From JAIQFR01 sp041494445 (GTDB lineage Bacteria; Acidobacteriota; Polarisedimenticolia; Polarisedimenticolales; JAIQFR01), in NCBI GenBank assembly GCA_041494445.1, contig JBGQAU010000012.1, positions 1 through 47,012 of the forward strand: a stretch of DNA of 47,012 nucleotides, in the 5' to 3' direction. Below are positions 1 to 8,815 of this stretch, piece after piece (the first letter of the stretch is position 1; every line of letters begins with the position of its first letter). The position numbers and the translations under genes were made by a program. The notes below the pieces were generated by a model. That model was not told the DNA's origin. It was given only the letters and a program-made list of their open reading frames with translations, and did not search any database.

Positions 1-333
1 CCGGGCAACGTCCGGGAGCTGAAAAATCTTGTCGAGCGGCTGGTCGTGATGGTGGAGGGAGACACCGTCCGCGTCGAGCATCTTCCCGCCCACTTCACCG
101 GTCCGGCCACCGAGGCGATGCCGGACGTTCCGCGCACCAACGAGGAGCTGAAGGCGCTCAAGCGGACGATGCGCAGCCGCATGTTCGACGATCTGGAGCG
201 GCGCTTCGTGATCGAGGCGCTGGGGCGCAGCGAGTGGAACGTCAGCCGCGCCGCCCGGGAAACCGGCCTCCAGCGCACCAACTTCCACGCGCTGATGCGC
301 AAGCACCGGATCCGGGGGAAGGGATCGGACTGA
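1..333 (+). CDS. Sigma-54-dependent response regulator, C-terminal part (partial)
   Basis: The reading frame is open from the first base, so the gene starts outside the window and only the last 110 residues are present. The opening PGNVRELKNLVERL is the end of the AAA+ sigma-54 activation domain (the conserved GNVREL motif). It is followed by a linker and a Fis-type helix-turn-helix (WNVSRAARETGLQRTNFHALMRKH, quoted here only as a landmark near residues 80-103). NtrC-family proteins of this type hydrolyse ATP to open promoters held by sigma-54 RNA polymerase. Whether a receiver domain sits at the N-terminus cannot be seen. The gene ends cleanly with TGA. The DNA immediately after it is rearranged (enolase fragment, then repeat copy 1). 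Identification is secure at the family level; the target genes are unknown. Confidence 0.9.
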   Translation, partial: PGNVRELKNLVERLVVMVEGDTVRVEHLPAHFTGPATEAMPDVPRTNEELKALKRTMRSRMFDDLERRFVIEALGRSEWNVSRAARETGLQRTNFHALMRKHRIRGKGSD

Positions 334-366
334 TATTCGACAGTTGCAATAGTAGACTCGCTTTCT

Positions 367-614
367 TCAACAGGTCGCGTGGACGCCCCCGTTGAACACG
401 TTTATGAGACGCACGGGCAGGCCCTTCGTGTTGGTCCCGCCGAGGTACCGGTAGAGGGGAAGGCCCAGGCTCTCGGCTGCGGCGTGGGCCACCGCCATCG
501 AGACGCCCAGCATCGCGTTCGCCCCCGGCTTCGACTTGTTGGGCGTCCCGTCCATCTCGAGCCGCGCGTTGTCGATGAACACCTGGTTGAACGCGCCGAG
601 GCCGCAGAGGGCGG
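367..614 (-). pseudogene. Enolase internal fragment
   Basis: The minus strand encodes about 80 residues that match the interior of enolase (2-phosphoglycerate dehydratase). Landmarks are LEMDGTPNKSKPGANAMLGV, AVAHAAAESLGLPLYRYLGG and VFNGGVHA, which in intact enolases fall at roughly residues 85-160. Both ends are missing. The upstream edge runs straight into 120-bp repeat copy 1, and the downstream edge breaks off after GGVHA into a stop. No start, no catalytic barrel residues and no C-terminal domain are present, so this cannot make an enzyme. It is a captured or rearranged piece of a housekeeping gene whose functional copy must lie elsewhere. The call as an enolase fragment is firm; how it arrived is an inference. 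Confidence 0.85.
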
Positions 615-734
615 GAAGCATAGGGCAAACAAGCTGCGAAACCGCGGCGGCGTCCGGTTGTGGGACGCTATGTCAACCCCCGCCTCCTACCCCGAAACCC
701 ACCACCCAAACCCATTCTCCTCCCGGTGCCCGGG
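615..734 (+). repeat. 120-bp dispersed repeat, copy 1
   Basis: This is the first of three 120-bp copies in the same orientation. It begins GAAGCATAGGGCAAACAAGC and ends CTCCTCCCGGTGCCCGGG. It differs from the other copies by one base (GGTTGTGGG instead of GGTAGTGGG). Inside is a short inverted repeat, GCGTCC...GGACGC, with a loop of about seven bases, and a CCGCGG palindrome. The enolase fragment abuts its left edge. Copy 3 lies just past the 3' end of an IS91-family transposase, so the repeat may be an end (ori-like terminus) of that element family. Confidence 0.9.
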
Positions 735-991
735 CTCCAAAGATCGATGGCTCGGTTCAGTGACCCGACTAGTAACCCCTTCCGTTGGCGGCTATCCTTG
801 ATGCCGCATCGTCTTCGTCGCGCAGGGTCATCGCCGTGACCAAAGCTGCCAGCAGGTTTTCCTCGGCTACGAAGCGCCTCATCGCGCAGCGTGCAGCCTA
901 CCGTTGCAGCATGCCTTCCCGAGTACGCGGCGTGCCAAGGCGCGTCGCCAGCGGCAAAGGCAACTGGCCGGATGCATAGGGAGGGTCGCTC

Positions 992-3900
992 ATGGCGAGA
1001 ATACCGTCGCTCTCGATCGCCACGGCGGGCGCGCTGCTCATCGCCGCTCACTTGGCTCCCTCCGCCGCTGGTGAGCTCACGGGGCGCGTTCTCCTCGGCG
1101 ACCGGCCCGCCGCCGGGGTGACCGCATCCGCCCTACCCTACGAGCCACCCTTCGAGGAGGCCAGGAGAGAGGCGCGCAGGCTGCCGCCGCCGCGACCGCT
1201 CGCCTCGACCACGACGAAGACCGACGGAGGGTTCGTCCTCGCCATCCCCGCGGAAGCGGGCAAGGAAAAGCTCTTCACCGTCCAGCTCGAGGGCGGCGGC
1301 GGGGTTGCGAAGTGCGTTGCAGGGGTGTGGGAGGCGTCCGAGACCGCGGACCTCGGAGACCTCGTGCTCGGCGCCGCCGCCAAGCTCGGGGGGAAGGTCG
1401 TCGACGCGAAGGGAGCCCCCGTCGCCGACGCGGAGGTGGTCCTGGTGGCACTGGGCAACCCTGCCGGCGATCTCGATCTCGAACCCTCCCCGCGACTCAC
1501 GCGGACTGACGTCGACGGCACCTTTCACTTCGACGACGCCAGCGAAACGGGCAACGCCGTGATGGTCGAGAAGCCGGGCTTCATTGCGGCACGGAGGATC
1601 GGGGTCAAGGCACGCGTCTCCATGCCGCCTATCGTTCTCGCGACAGGGGCGCCACTCGCCGGGGTCGTCCGCAAGCCCGACCGCACCTCGCCAGCGGCGG
1701 GTACCCTGGTCAGGATATACGGACGCGCGGCGACGCGGTGGGTCGAGGCGGGCACCGACGGCTCCTTCACGATCCCCGACGCGCCCTCCGGAGACGTCAC
1801 CGCCGTCGCGGATGCCGGGGAAGCAGGATATGTCGAGCAGGGCCGGATCCGGCTGCCGCTCGCCGCGGGCACCGGACTGACGCTCGTCCTGGAGCCGCCC
1901 TCCGCGCTCGCCGGGCGGACCGTAGAGGCGAAAACCCTCCGCCCCGTGCCGCGGGCGCGGATCGAGCTGCGCGCGGGCGGCGAGACCCGAACGGCACGTT
2001 CCGGCCCCGAAGGGACCTTTCTCTTTCGACCGTTGCCGCCGGGCGAGTGGCGAGTGCGCGCCGACGAGCCGCGCTTCGTGAGGTGGACGCGCGAAGGCGT
2101 CGCGGTGCACGCCGGCGAGACCAAGAGGCTCGACGTTCCTCTGGTTCTCGGGGCCTCGATCGCGGGCCGCGTGACCGATGACAACGGCCGACCGATCGGC
2201 TATGCCCGGGGTGTCCTCTCTCCGTCCGGTCCCATGACCTCGGCGAGTATCGCGCGCCGAGTCCGGGGCAGCGAGGCCCCGACGTTCCGCACGCGTCCGG
2301 ACGGCACGTTCAAGGCCACGCGCCTGACCCCCGGACCGAGCCAGATTCTCACGGTCTCTCACCCCGAGTGCGAGCGGGCGACTCTCGGAGGCATCAACCT
2401 GGCGCCCGGCGAGATGAAGACCGGCGTCGCGATGGTGATGAAGCGCGGCCTGGTCGTCACCGGGATCGTGAAGGACGGCGAGGGGCGGCCGGTCTCCGGC
2501 GCCTCGGCGAGGCTCGTGTGGACCCCCGGTTCCAGCGGCCCACGTAAGGTCTTCCAGTCCATCGCGAGCGGGGGGAGCGGCGGGATGGCCGACGACAGGA
2601 GCGCCGCCACCGGCAATGAAGGGACTTTTTCTTTCCGGGGCGTCGCTCCCGGCGAGTACTACCTCGTCGTGGAGCACGCGGGGTACGCCACGCAACGGGT
2701 CGGGGGAGTGAAGATCGAGGCGGCGGGGTCGCCGAAACCCGTCGAGGTGACCCTCGATCCGGGTGCCGTGATCTCCGGGAGGCTCGTGCGTCGCACCGGA
2801 GAAGGCGCCGAGGGGCTCCGCGTCCTCGTGTCGACCCAGGGACGGGCCCGCGCCGCGGGAGGGAAGTTCTTTTTTTCGCCCAACGATCAGGTCACCGGGC
2901 CGGACGGCGCGTTCTTTATCGACGGCCTCAAGACGGGCAAGGGCTACGACCTCCAGATCGTGGGGCCATCGGGCCCCGTCGCCGAGAAAGAGGGAGTCAC
3001 GGCACCGGCCTCCGGCCTCACGATCACGGTCGCGGGCACCGGGCGTATCACCGGCACGGCGATGGACGCGAACGACGGCCACCCGCTCGAGGAATTCCAG
3101 GTGGCGTACGAGCCCGATCGGGGACGTGGACCCCTCCGCGGCGTTGCCCGCGGTGCCGCGCGTGGTCCCGGCCAGGCATGGGTCCAGAGCAGCCTCGACG
3201 GGACGTTCGCGCTCGAGGACGTGCCCGCCGGCACCTGGAGCGTGGTCGTCACCGCGCCGGGGTATCAACCGGCCCGCGCGGGAGGCGTAACGGTGGAGGA
3301 AGGCTCGACCCGCTCCGGGGTCGAGGTGCGAGCCGCCAAGGGCGCCACGGTGAAGGGGCACGTCGCCGACGCGCAGACGGGTGCCTCGGTGGCCGACGCG
3401 TCGGTCTCGCTCTTGCAATCGGGGGCATCTACGGGGCTCGGCGCGATGCTCGGCGACACGAGCGTCGATGAGGCCTGGACGGACGCGGACGGCCGGTTCG
3501 AGATCGGCGGTGTCGCGCCCGGAAAGCAGTCTCTCCGAGTGACTCACCCCGACTACACCGAGACGACAACCACGGTGCAGGTCGCCGCGGACGGCGCCAG
3601 CGCGGGGATCCGGCTCGCCACGGGAAACGGGATCGTGGGGTCGGTGGTGACGGACGCCGGGCAGGCGATAGCCGGTGCGGACGTGACGCTCTCGGAGGCG
3701 GGTGGCGGGCTCGGACCGCTCGCGGGCCTGAGGCTGACCGGGCGGACGAGCCTCACCGACCCCGCAGGGCAGTTTCGCTTCGACCATCTCGGCCCCGGGC
3801 GCTACACCGCGACGGCGTTTCTGGATCTGCGGGCTTCGGCGCCGGTCACCGTCGTGCTGCACGCCGGCCAGGCGCAGGAGGGCCTCGTGCTGCGGCTGCA

Positions 3901-5203
3901 GGCCGGCATCACCGTGCAAGGAACCGTGTCGGGGCTCTCCGACGCGATCAAGTGGGCATCGGTAACCGCAAACGGCGAGAACTCCTACTTCCAGAGCGCC
4001 GACGTCGGCGCCGGAGGCACCTTCGAGCTCGACAATGTCCCGCCGGGTGTGGTCACGCTGCGGGGGTCTGCCACGGATACGTCCGGCTCGACTCGAACTG
4101 TCACGAAGCAGGTCGCGGCGTCCGCGGACCAGCCGGTGCTCACGGTGGATCTCGTGTTCGAACCAGGCTACACGCTCTCGGGCCGGGTTTCCCGCGCGGG
4201 GCAGCCCGTCGGGAGCGCCACCGTGGTCGCTTGGCTTCAGGGAGGCGGTGGCCGCCAGGTATCCGCCGTGAGCGGACCAGACGGCAATTACCAGTTGACC
4301 GGGCTTCAGGAAGGCACCTACTCGGTGAGCGCGACCTCCACTGCGGTCTCGGAAGCCAGATCCTCGAAGCGGCAAACGGTTGCGATCGCCTCGGACCAGA
4401 CGCTGGATTTCATTTTCCCCACCTCGAGTGTGGCCGGGCAGGTGGTGGACGCCACGAGCAAGATGCCGCTTGCCGACGCGACGGTGACGATCGCCGCTCG
4501 GGATCCAAGCACCCAGGGAGCCACGAGCCGGCTACCCGCCACCACGGACAGCAACGGGCGATTCTCGTTTTCGAGCCTCGACGAGGGAGCCTACACGCTG
4601 TCCACGAGCAGGCCCGATTTCGAGCTCGACCGGCGCGACGTGACGGCAAGCGAGCCGGCGACCGGCGATCTCGTGATCGCGCTGAAGCGCGGGGCGGGGC
4701 TCGGAATCGAGGTGCGCGACGGGCTCTCGGGCGTGCCGCTACGCGGCGTGATGGTGCGCGTCCTCGGCGCTGGGGGCTTGCCGGTGCTCGGACCGACTTC
4801 GATCTCTCTTGACAGCGACGGGCAGGGAGAGATCCCCTCCCTGCCGGCGGGTGGCTACTCGGTCCTGGCCGCTGCTTCCGGATACGCACCCGTGCGCATC
4901 GACGGCGTCGCCGTGCCGTCGTCCGCCGTGATGCTCACGCTCACCCCAGGCGGCGACGTCGAGATCCACACCGGTCCGGACACCGTCGCTTCGGTCACGC
5001 CCGCGTGCACGATCGCCACGGCGGCGGGCCAGCCCGCGCTGCTGTCGATCAGGAGTTCCGAGGGGGCCTTCACGATGTCCGCGCCGACCGTGGAGCTCCG
5101 CAACGTGCCGCCCGGGAGCTACGTGCTCTCGGTCCCCGCCGTCCCCGCGTCGGTGAAGTTCACCGTGAGCGAGGGCGCGAAGACCGTGGTGGAGCTTCCC
5201 TGA
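992..5203 (+). CDS. Giant secreted protein of about 14 carboxypeptidase-regulatory-like (Ig-fold) repeats
   Basis: This encodes 1403 residues. An N-terminal signal peptide (hydrophobic stretch around residues 9-27, cleavage near SAAG) points to export. The rest is a chain of about 14 modules of roughly 85-100 residues, each opening with a G-x-V-x-D/A-x-G-x-P-V-x-x-A-x-V pattern (for example GGKVVDAKGAPVADAEVVLV, AGRVTDDNGRPIGYARGV, KGHVADAQTGASVADASV) and closing with a pattern like GxFxFxxLxPGxYxV. These are carboxypeptidase regulatory-like / Cna-B-type beta-sandwich domains, and no catalytic domain accompanies them. The start was chosen because GGGAGGG sits about 7 bases before the ATG. Likely roles are surface structure, adhesion or carbohydrate contact; the sequence does not decide. 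No sortase signal or C-terminal membrane anchor is visible. It lies between repeat copies 1 and 2. Confidence 0.85.
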   Translation: MARIPSLSIATAGALLIAAHLAPSAAGELTGRVLLGDRPAAGVTASALPYEPPFEEARREARRLPPPRPLASTTTKTDGGFVLAIPAEAGKEKLFTVQLEGGGGVAKCVAGVWEASETADLGDLVLGAAAKLGGKVVDAKGAPVADAEVVLVALGNPAGDLDLEPSPRLTRTDVDGTFHFDDASETGNAVMVEKPGFIAARRIGVKARVSMPPIVLATGAPLAGVVRKPDRTSPAAGTLVRIYGRAATRWVEAGTDGSFTIPDAPSGDVTAVADAGEAGYVEQGRIRLPLAAGTGLTLVLEPPSALAGRTVEAKTLRPVPRARIELRAGGETRTARSGPEGTFLFRPLPPGEWRVRADEPRFVRWTREGVAVHAGETKRLDVPLVLGASIAGRVTDDNGRPIGYARGVLSPSGPMTSASIARRVRGSEAPTFRTRPDGTFKATRLTPGPSQILTVSHPECERATLGGINLAPGEMKTGVAMVMKRGLVVTGIVKDGEGRPVSGASARLVWTPGSSGPRKVFQSIASGGSGGMADDRSAATGNEGTFSFRGVAPGEYYLVVEHAGYATQRVGGVKIEAAGSPKPVEVTLDPGAVISGRLVRRTGEGAEGLRVLVSTQGRARAAGGKFFFSPNDQVTGPDGAFFIDGLKTGKGYDLQIVGPSGPVAEKEGVTAPASGLTITVAGTGRITGTAMDANDGHPLEEFQVAYEPDRGRGPLRGVARGAARGPGQAWVQSSLDGTFALEDVPAGTWSVVVTAPGYQPARAGGVTVEEGSTRSGVEVRAAKGATVKGHVADAQTGASVADASVSLLQSGASTGLGAMLGDTSVDEAWTDADGRFEIGGVAPGKQSLRVTHPDYTETTTTVQVAADGASAGIRLATGNGIVGSVVTDAGQAIAGADVTLSEAGGGLGPLAGLRLTGRTSLTDPAGQFRFDHLGPGRYTATAFLDLRASAPVTVVLHAGQAQEGLVLRLQAGITVQGTVSGLSDAIKWASVTANGENSYFQSADVGAGGTFELDNVPPGVVTLRGSATDTSGSTRTVTKQVAASADQPVLTVDLVFEPGYTLSGRVSRAGQPVGSATVVAWLQGGGGRQVSAVSGPDGNYQLTGLQEGTYSVSATSTAVSEARSSKRQTVAIASDQTLDFIFPTSSVAGQVVDATSKMPLADATVTIAARDPSTQGATSRLPATTDSNGRFSFSSLDEGAYTLSTSRPDFELDRRDVTASEPATGDLVIALKRGAGLGIEVRDGLSGVPLRGVMVRVLGAGGLPVLGPTSISLDSDGQGEIPSLPAGGYSVLAAASGYAPVRIDGVAVPSSAVMLTLTPGGDVEIHTGPDTVASVTPACTIATAAGQPALLSIRSSEGAFTMSAPTVELRNVPPGSYVLSVPAVPASVKFTVSEGAKTVVELP

Positions 5204-5289
5204 GAGTGCCGAGGTGTTCTTCTCGCCAGTCGCCCGCCGGTTGGACTTCCCGAGGGTGCCGGCGTCGATGAGGCGCAGGCGAACCAGCC

Positions 5290-6753
5290 TCACTCTCCTC
5301 CCGCCGTCCGGCAGTCTCCGGAGCGAGGCCTTCTCGAGCCCCGCAGCGCAGGTCCATCGCCGTCCGTGTACGCACCGCCGGGAGAGCACCGCATGAGGTA
5401 GTAGAAGGCTTGGCCCACGCCGGGCACGTCTCCATCATCGAAGACGTTCTCGACGGACGCGCACGCCACGGGGCGCGCGTTTCCGATGCCGTCCGCGCGC
5501 AGGGATTTCAGGTCTCCGCGGATGACATCGAGTACGCAGCAGCTTCCGGCTCCCGAGCATCCACCCTCGCTCTTCCACATCGTCAGGTGGCCGTCATCAC
5601 ACCGGAGACAGGTCGTGAATCGAGCATACTCCCATGTGTCGGAGAGTGCGGCCGCAGGCGTTCCTCGACCCCCGAAGAGCACCACGCGCCCCCGCGCGCT
5701 GTCATATGCCATCGCGTGCCAATCGCGAGCCGGCGGGCTGGTGGCGGGTTTCTCCTCGATCCACGCGCTCCCGTCCCATTCCCACGTGTCGGAGGCCCAG
5801 GCGACGGTTTCGCCTCCGAACAGCACCGTCCGCCCTCGTGCGCTGTCATACGCCATCCGGGGCCGCCCACGTGCCGGCGGGCTCGCGGCCGGCGTCCTCT
5901 CCTCCCAGTTGGTCCCGTCCCACTCCCACGTGTCCGCGAGACGTTCGAAATGCTCACCTAGGCCCCCGAAGAGCACCACGCGTCCTCGCGCGCTGTCGTA
6001 GGCCATTGCGTGGCCGTACCGCGCCGGAGGACTCACGGCAGGGGTTGCCTTGATCCACGAGTCGCCGTCCCACTCCCATGTGTCCGCGAAACACACGGAA
6101 AAGGTGCCCTCGCCCCCGAAGAGTACCACGCGCCCCCGCGCGCTGTCGTACGCCATCGCGTGGTTGTACCGGCCCGGCGGACTCGCGACCGGCCTCCTCT
6201 TCTCCCAGGCGGTCCCGTCCCACTCCCACGTGTCCGCGAAAGACATGGAAAGGGTGCCCGTGCCCCCGAAGAGCACCACGCGTCCCCGCGCGCTGTCGTA
6301 GGCCATCGCGTGTTGGGACCGGTCCGGCGGACTCGCGACCGGCCTCCTCTCCTCCCAGTTGGTCCCGTCCCACTCCCACGTATCCGCGAGTGAAACGGTA
6401 CGCGAGCCCGAGCCCCCGAAGAGCACCACGCGCCCCCGCGCGCTGTCGTACGCCATTGCGCAGCCGAGGCGGGCAGGCGGAGCCCGCGATTCCGGAGCAG
6501 GAAGCCAGTCGGTCGCATCGGATCTGCCGGCCACAAGATCCGAATCGCCGTCATGCGGGGCTACCGGGCGCGCCTCGGAGCCTTCCGGCGTTGGCACAAC
6601 CGTCGAATTCTCCTGCTCAGTGGCCTCCATTGAGCGGGAGCGATCGTCGAAGGCCAGGTCGCGGCGGTAGGAGAAGCCAGCCAACAATGCGAGTCCCACC
6701 AGGACCAATAGGCCCACCGGTCCTCTCACGCGGGAGATCCCGAATGCGTCCAC
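5290..6753 (-). CDS. Kelch-repeat membrane-anchored or secreted protein
   Basis: This encodes 487 residues from a GTG start with only a weak ribosome site (AAAGAG). Residues 12-27 are a hydrophobic N-terminal segment (GPVGLLVLVGLALLAG), either an uncleaved anchor or a signal peptide. From about residue 100 there are six near-identical 48-50-residue kelch repeats, each beginning MAYDSARGRVVLFGG and containing DTWEWDG. They would build a beta-propeller. After the propeller comes a cysteine-rich tail containing VIRGDLKSLRADG and QAFYYLMRC, a small C-terminal module also visible, in divergent form, in the M14 carboxypeptidase at 34135-37143. There is no enzymatic motif; protein or glycan binding at the surface is the usual inference. 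The gene is convergent with the repeat protein before it. Confidence 0.85.
   Translation of the reverse strand: MDAFGISRVRGPVGLLVLVGLALLAGFSYRRDLAFDDRSRSMEATEQENSTVVPTPEGSEARPVAPHDGDSDLVAGRSDATDWLPAPESRAPPARLGCAMAYDSARGRVVLFGGSGSRTVSLADTWEWDGTNWEERRPVASPPDRSQHAMAYDSARGRVVLFGGTGTLSMSFADTWEWDGTAWEKRRPVASPPGRYNHAMAYDSARGRVVLFGGEGTFSVCFADTWEWDGDSWIKATPAVSPPARYGHAMAYDSARGRVVLFGGLGEHFERLADTWEWDGTNWEERTPAASPPARGRPRMAYDSARGRTVLFGGETVAWASDTWEWDGSAWIEEKPATSPPARDWHAMAYDSARGRVVLFGGRGTPAAALSDTWEYARFTTCLRCDDGHLTMWKSEGGCSGAGSCCVLDVIRGDLKSLRADGIGNARPVACASVENVFDDGDVPGVGQAFYYLMRCSPGGAYTDGDGPALRGSRRPRSGDCRTAGGE
5628..6456 (-). repeat. Tandem 150-bp coding repeats (kelch blades)
   Basis: Six consecutive units of 144-150 bp lie within the kelch gene and are recognisable at the DNA level by the repeated GCGCGCTGTCGTA(G/C)GCCAT and CCGTCCCACTCCCA(C/T)GTGTC strings. 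They encode the MAYDSARGRVVLFGG blades. The DNA-level similarity suggests recent unit duplication or homogenisation. They are not a CRISPR array: the period is a multiple of three and the reading frame runs through all units. Confidence 0.9.
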
Positions 6754-6780
6754 GCTCTTTGGTTACGCGTCGGCGACGCG

Positions 6781-6960
6781 CTAGTCAAGCGGAAAGTTAT
6801 CGGCCGGTCGCAGTTCGTGAAGGAATGGGATGGGGATTGTCCGCTTGCCGCGACCACCCGCGGCTGCCCCGGCTACGTGATCGATCACCTCGAGGCGCTG
6901 AAGGAGGGCGACGCGGACGGGCCGGGGCAGACCGGGGAAGGAGGCGAAGGTGACGGATAG
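6781..6960 (+). pseudogene. Relic of a small HNH-type nuclease-like gene
   Basis: A short open stretch ends with TAG at 6958-6960. It encodes FVKEWDGDCPLAATTRGCPG followed by YVIDHLEALKEGDAD. This resembles the C-P-x-T-x-x-x-x-G-x-C-P-G-Y-x-[IV]-D-H-x-x-P-L segment of small HNH-like proteins found widely in bacteria. The usual sequence after the histidine (GGADxxxNMQWQT) is replaced by an unrelated GEGGEGDG tail. There is no convincing start codon or ribosome site. I infer a truncated relic. The match is short and from memory, so confidence is moderate. Confidence 0.4.
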
Positions 6961-7015
6961 GTGGATGTAGCGCGTCGCCGGGAATGCGGAAGTCTACGCC
7001 CCGGTGTCGTGCCGA

Positions 7016-8083
7016 TCAGAGGTGTAGCCGTCGCGCCATCACTTGCGCTCGATCCAATTCGATAGACCATCCAAACACGCTCTCGACATACGTGTCGATG
7101 AGATCCAAGAACCGCTCGAGTCTCTCGAGCGGATCTGCGCCCCCGAGCGCTGACTCCCAGCTCACGCTGCTGAAATAGCGGAATACCTTGCCGCTTGAGG
7201 TGCCAGGCCCAGCGGGCTCGATGCTCGCATGTCGAACGACCTTTTCGACCGTTGTAGCGATGTGGATGTCCGCAACAAGGTCTCCTTCCCCTACCAGGTG
7301 AAGTTCGACGAAGGCTGCTGTGTTGTTCCAGCGCCACGGAGGCGTCCGTATGAAGTCGGATTTCTCGTCCCATGACGCGCCAACTGGAACGTGTTCCTGC
7401 CCTCGTTTCAACTGCGAAAGGTACACGTTGCGGCTCACGAAGTGTGCGGGAAACGTCAGCAGTAGGCTTCCTGCGCCCTCGGGCACCGGCCGGATTCTCC
7501 CCCTGACCACCGACAAGCGCTCCAAGCCCATGATGTATCTCTTCCGAGGACTTCCCAGGCGCCCTCGGCGCAGGGCCAGCAACCATGCCCGCTTCGCCTG
7601 TGCGTCGCTCCAGTCCACGACCGCGCCGGGTTCATGCGGGCGACCCGACGAGTGGCAAAGCGCCAACGAAAGGAAACCGGACCACAGAACGAGCTTTCGC
7701 TCGGAATCTCGAACGTGGTGGTTGTCTTCGAGGAGGTTCAGTTCAATAACCTGCAGTTTCACTCCCTCGATATCAATCTCCCGATCACGGGTTCTCCCGA
7801 GAAATCCGGCTCCCCGCTCATCAGGTGGGAAGCGACCAAACAGCACCAGGATCGGGGGCTGGTCGAGCTTTCCGCTGTACAAGGACGCTGTCTCAGCCAG
7901 GAATGGTTCGTCCTGAAGTAACTCAAGGAGGAGGCGGGTCTTCCGGTCAAGCAGGCGTCGCTCCTCGTGGGTCAGAGAGACGCCTTCCTCCAGAAGCACC
8001 GGGGCGACGCAGATCGTGCCGATCGGAGTTCCCTCAACGACCGTCGCTTCTACGTCTCCGAACGGCATCCTTCTCGTTCGCAT
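7016..8083 (-). CDS. Hypothetical protein, unrecognised
   Basis: This encodes 355 residues from an ATG at 8081-8083 (MRTRRMPFGDVEATV). A GTG 25 codons further upstream at 8156-8158 is also in frame, and neither has a strong ribosome site. I see no signal peptide, no membrane segment and no motif I can assign. The middle contains a basic patch (RAWLLALRRGRLGSPRKRY) and the C-terminal half has a lipid- or surface-like mix of beta-strand-forming stretches (AFVELHLVGEGDLVADIHI). Codon use is less extreme in GC than in the hydrogenase or protease genes of the window, and the gene sits between repeat copies 1 and 2. Both facts suggest acquired DNA. No functional assignment is offered. It might be a defence or mobile-element passenger gene, but nothing seen proves that. 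Confidence 0.6.
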   Translation of the reverse strand: MRTRRMPFGDVEATVVEGTPIGTICVAPVLLEEGVSLTHEERRLLDRKTRLLLELLQDEPFLAETASLYSGKLDQPPILVLFGRFPPDERGAGFLGRTRDREIDIEGVKLQVIELNLLEDNHHVRDSERKLVLWSGFLSLALCHSSGRPHEPGAVVDWSDAQAKRAWLLALRRGRLGSPRKRYIMGLERLSVVRGRIRPVPEGAGSLLLTFPAHFVSRNVYLSQLKRGQEHVPVGASWDEKSDFIRTPPWRWNNTAAFVELHLVGEGDLVADIHIATTVEKVVRHASIEPAGPGTSSGKVFRYFSSVSWESALGGADPLERLERFLDLIDTYVESVFGWSIELDRAQVMARRLHL

Positions 8084-8297
8084 CTCACCGTCGCTCTCCG
8101 GGCGGTCATCGAGCGCCGGAGCCACTTCACCCCATCTCCGACAGGACGATGACCCCACTTCGATTCAGCGTAGACGTTCATCGCCGCGCACCGCACACGC
8201 GCTACGCACGCTCGACGACGAGACCGGGACTGATCATCCCGTGGCGATTCGTTTCGCCAGCGCTGTCGCCACGCGGATCCCCTTCTTTTCCCGCACC

Positions 8298-8417
8298 GAA
8301 GCATAGGGCAAACAAGCTGCGAAACCGCGGCGGCGTCCGGTAGTGGGACGCTATGTCAACCCCCGCCTCCTACCCCGAAATCCACCACCCAAACCCATTC
8401 TCCTCCCGGTGCCCGGG
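8298..8417 (+). repeat. 120-bp dispersed repeat, copy 2
   Basis: This is the second copy, in the same orientation as copies 1 and 3, and differs from them at one base (CCGAAATCC instead of CCGAAACCC). The left flank is non-coding. The right edge (CCCGGG) abuts the broken kinase fragment directly, so the repeat marks the truncation point of that gene. Confidence 0.9.
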
Positions 8418-8815
8418 GGATCCGGTTTAGAGGCTGCCCCTCGACGAGGTCCATGGCATAGAAGTGGTAGCCGTCCTGCTCTCCGATGGCGTGGACCGGC
8501 ACGATGTTGGTGTTTGGTGTGATGAAGCTTTCCAGCCGCGTGGGCCTCGCGCTCGAAGCGGATGCGGGCCTCGGGGGTGAGACCGAGCCCAGGCGGGAGG
8601 ACCTTCAGGGCGATGCGGCGGTTGAGAGAGATCTGTAGGGCTTCATAGACGATGCCCATCCCGCCTCGTCCCAGCTCGCGGATCAGCTCGAAGTCGCCTA
8701 GGCGTTTCCCCTGGATGGCCGTGGCGGGTTCCGGTTGAGACGGACCCGGCTGGCCAGCGTCGGAGCGCGTGTCTTCCTGGCTCGGTTCCCGGGGGTGGGG
8801 AGGATCGTCCGGCAT
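8418..8815 (-). pseudogene. Ser/Thr protein kinase N-terminus, frameshifted and truncated
   Basis: The minus strand starts MPDDPPHPREPSQEDTR and reads into a Hanks-type kinase domain: glycine loop LGRGGMGIVYEA, then RRIALKVLPPGLG with the ATP-binding lysine. At LHHT the frame breaks. The expected continuation (NIVPVHAIGEQDGYHFYAMD, then LVEGQPL) is present in another frame over 8425-8510, so a small indel has occurred. The gene then ends at repeat copy 2, before the catalytic HRD and DFG motifs. Such kinases (PknB-like) are numerous in Acidobacteriota and Planctomycetes. This copy is dead twice over, by frameshift and by truncation. The identity of the fragment is certain; the order of the two events is unknown. 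Confidence 0.9.

Noticed and set aside
668..979. Short frames spanning and following repeat copy 1
   Set aside because: They run through the repeat or lack start signals, and the same repeat is read in different frames at each copy.
1133..4375. A 1080-residue open frame on the minus strand opposite the 992-5203 gene
   Set aside because: It has no start signal and an Arg/Gly/His-rich composition typical of antisense frames in GC-rich codons, and it lies wholly opposite a gene with a signal peptide and clear domains.
5628..6456. CRISPR-like direct repeats
   Set aside because: The units are 144-150 bp, contiguous, in frame, and encode kelch blades. There are no short spacers and no cas genes.
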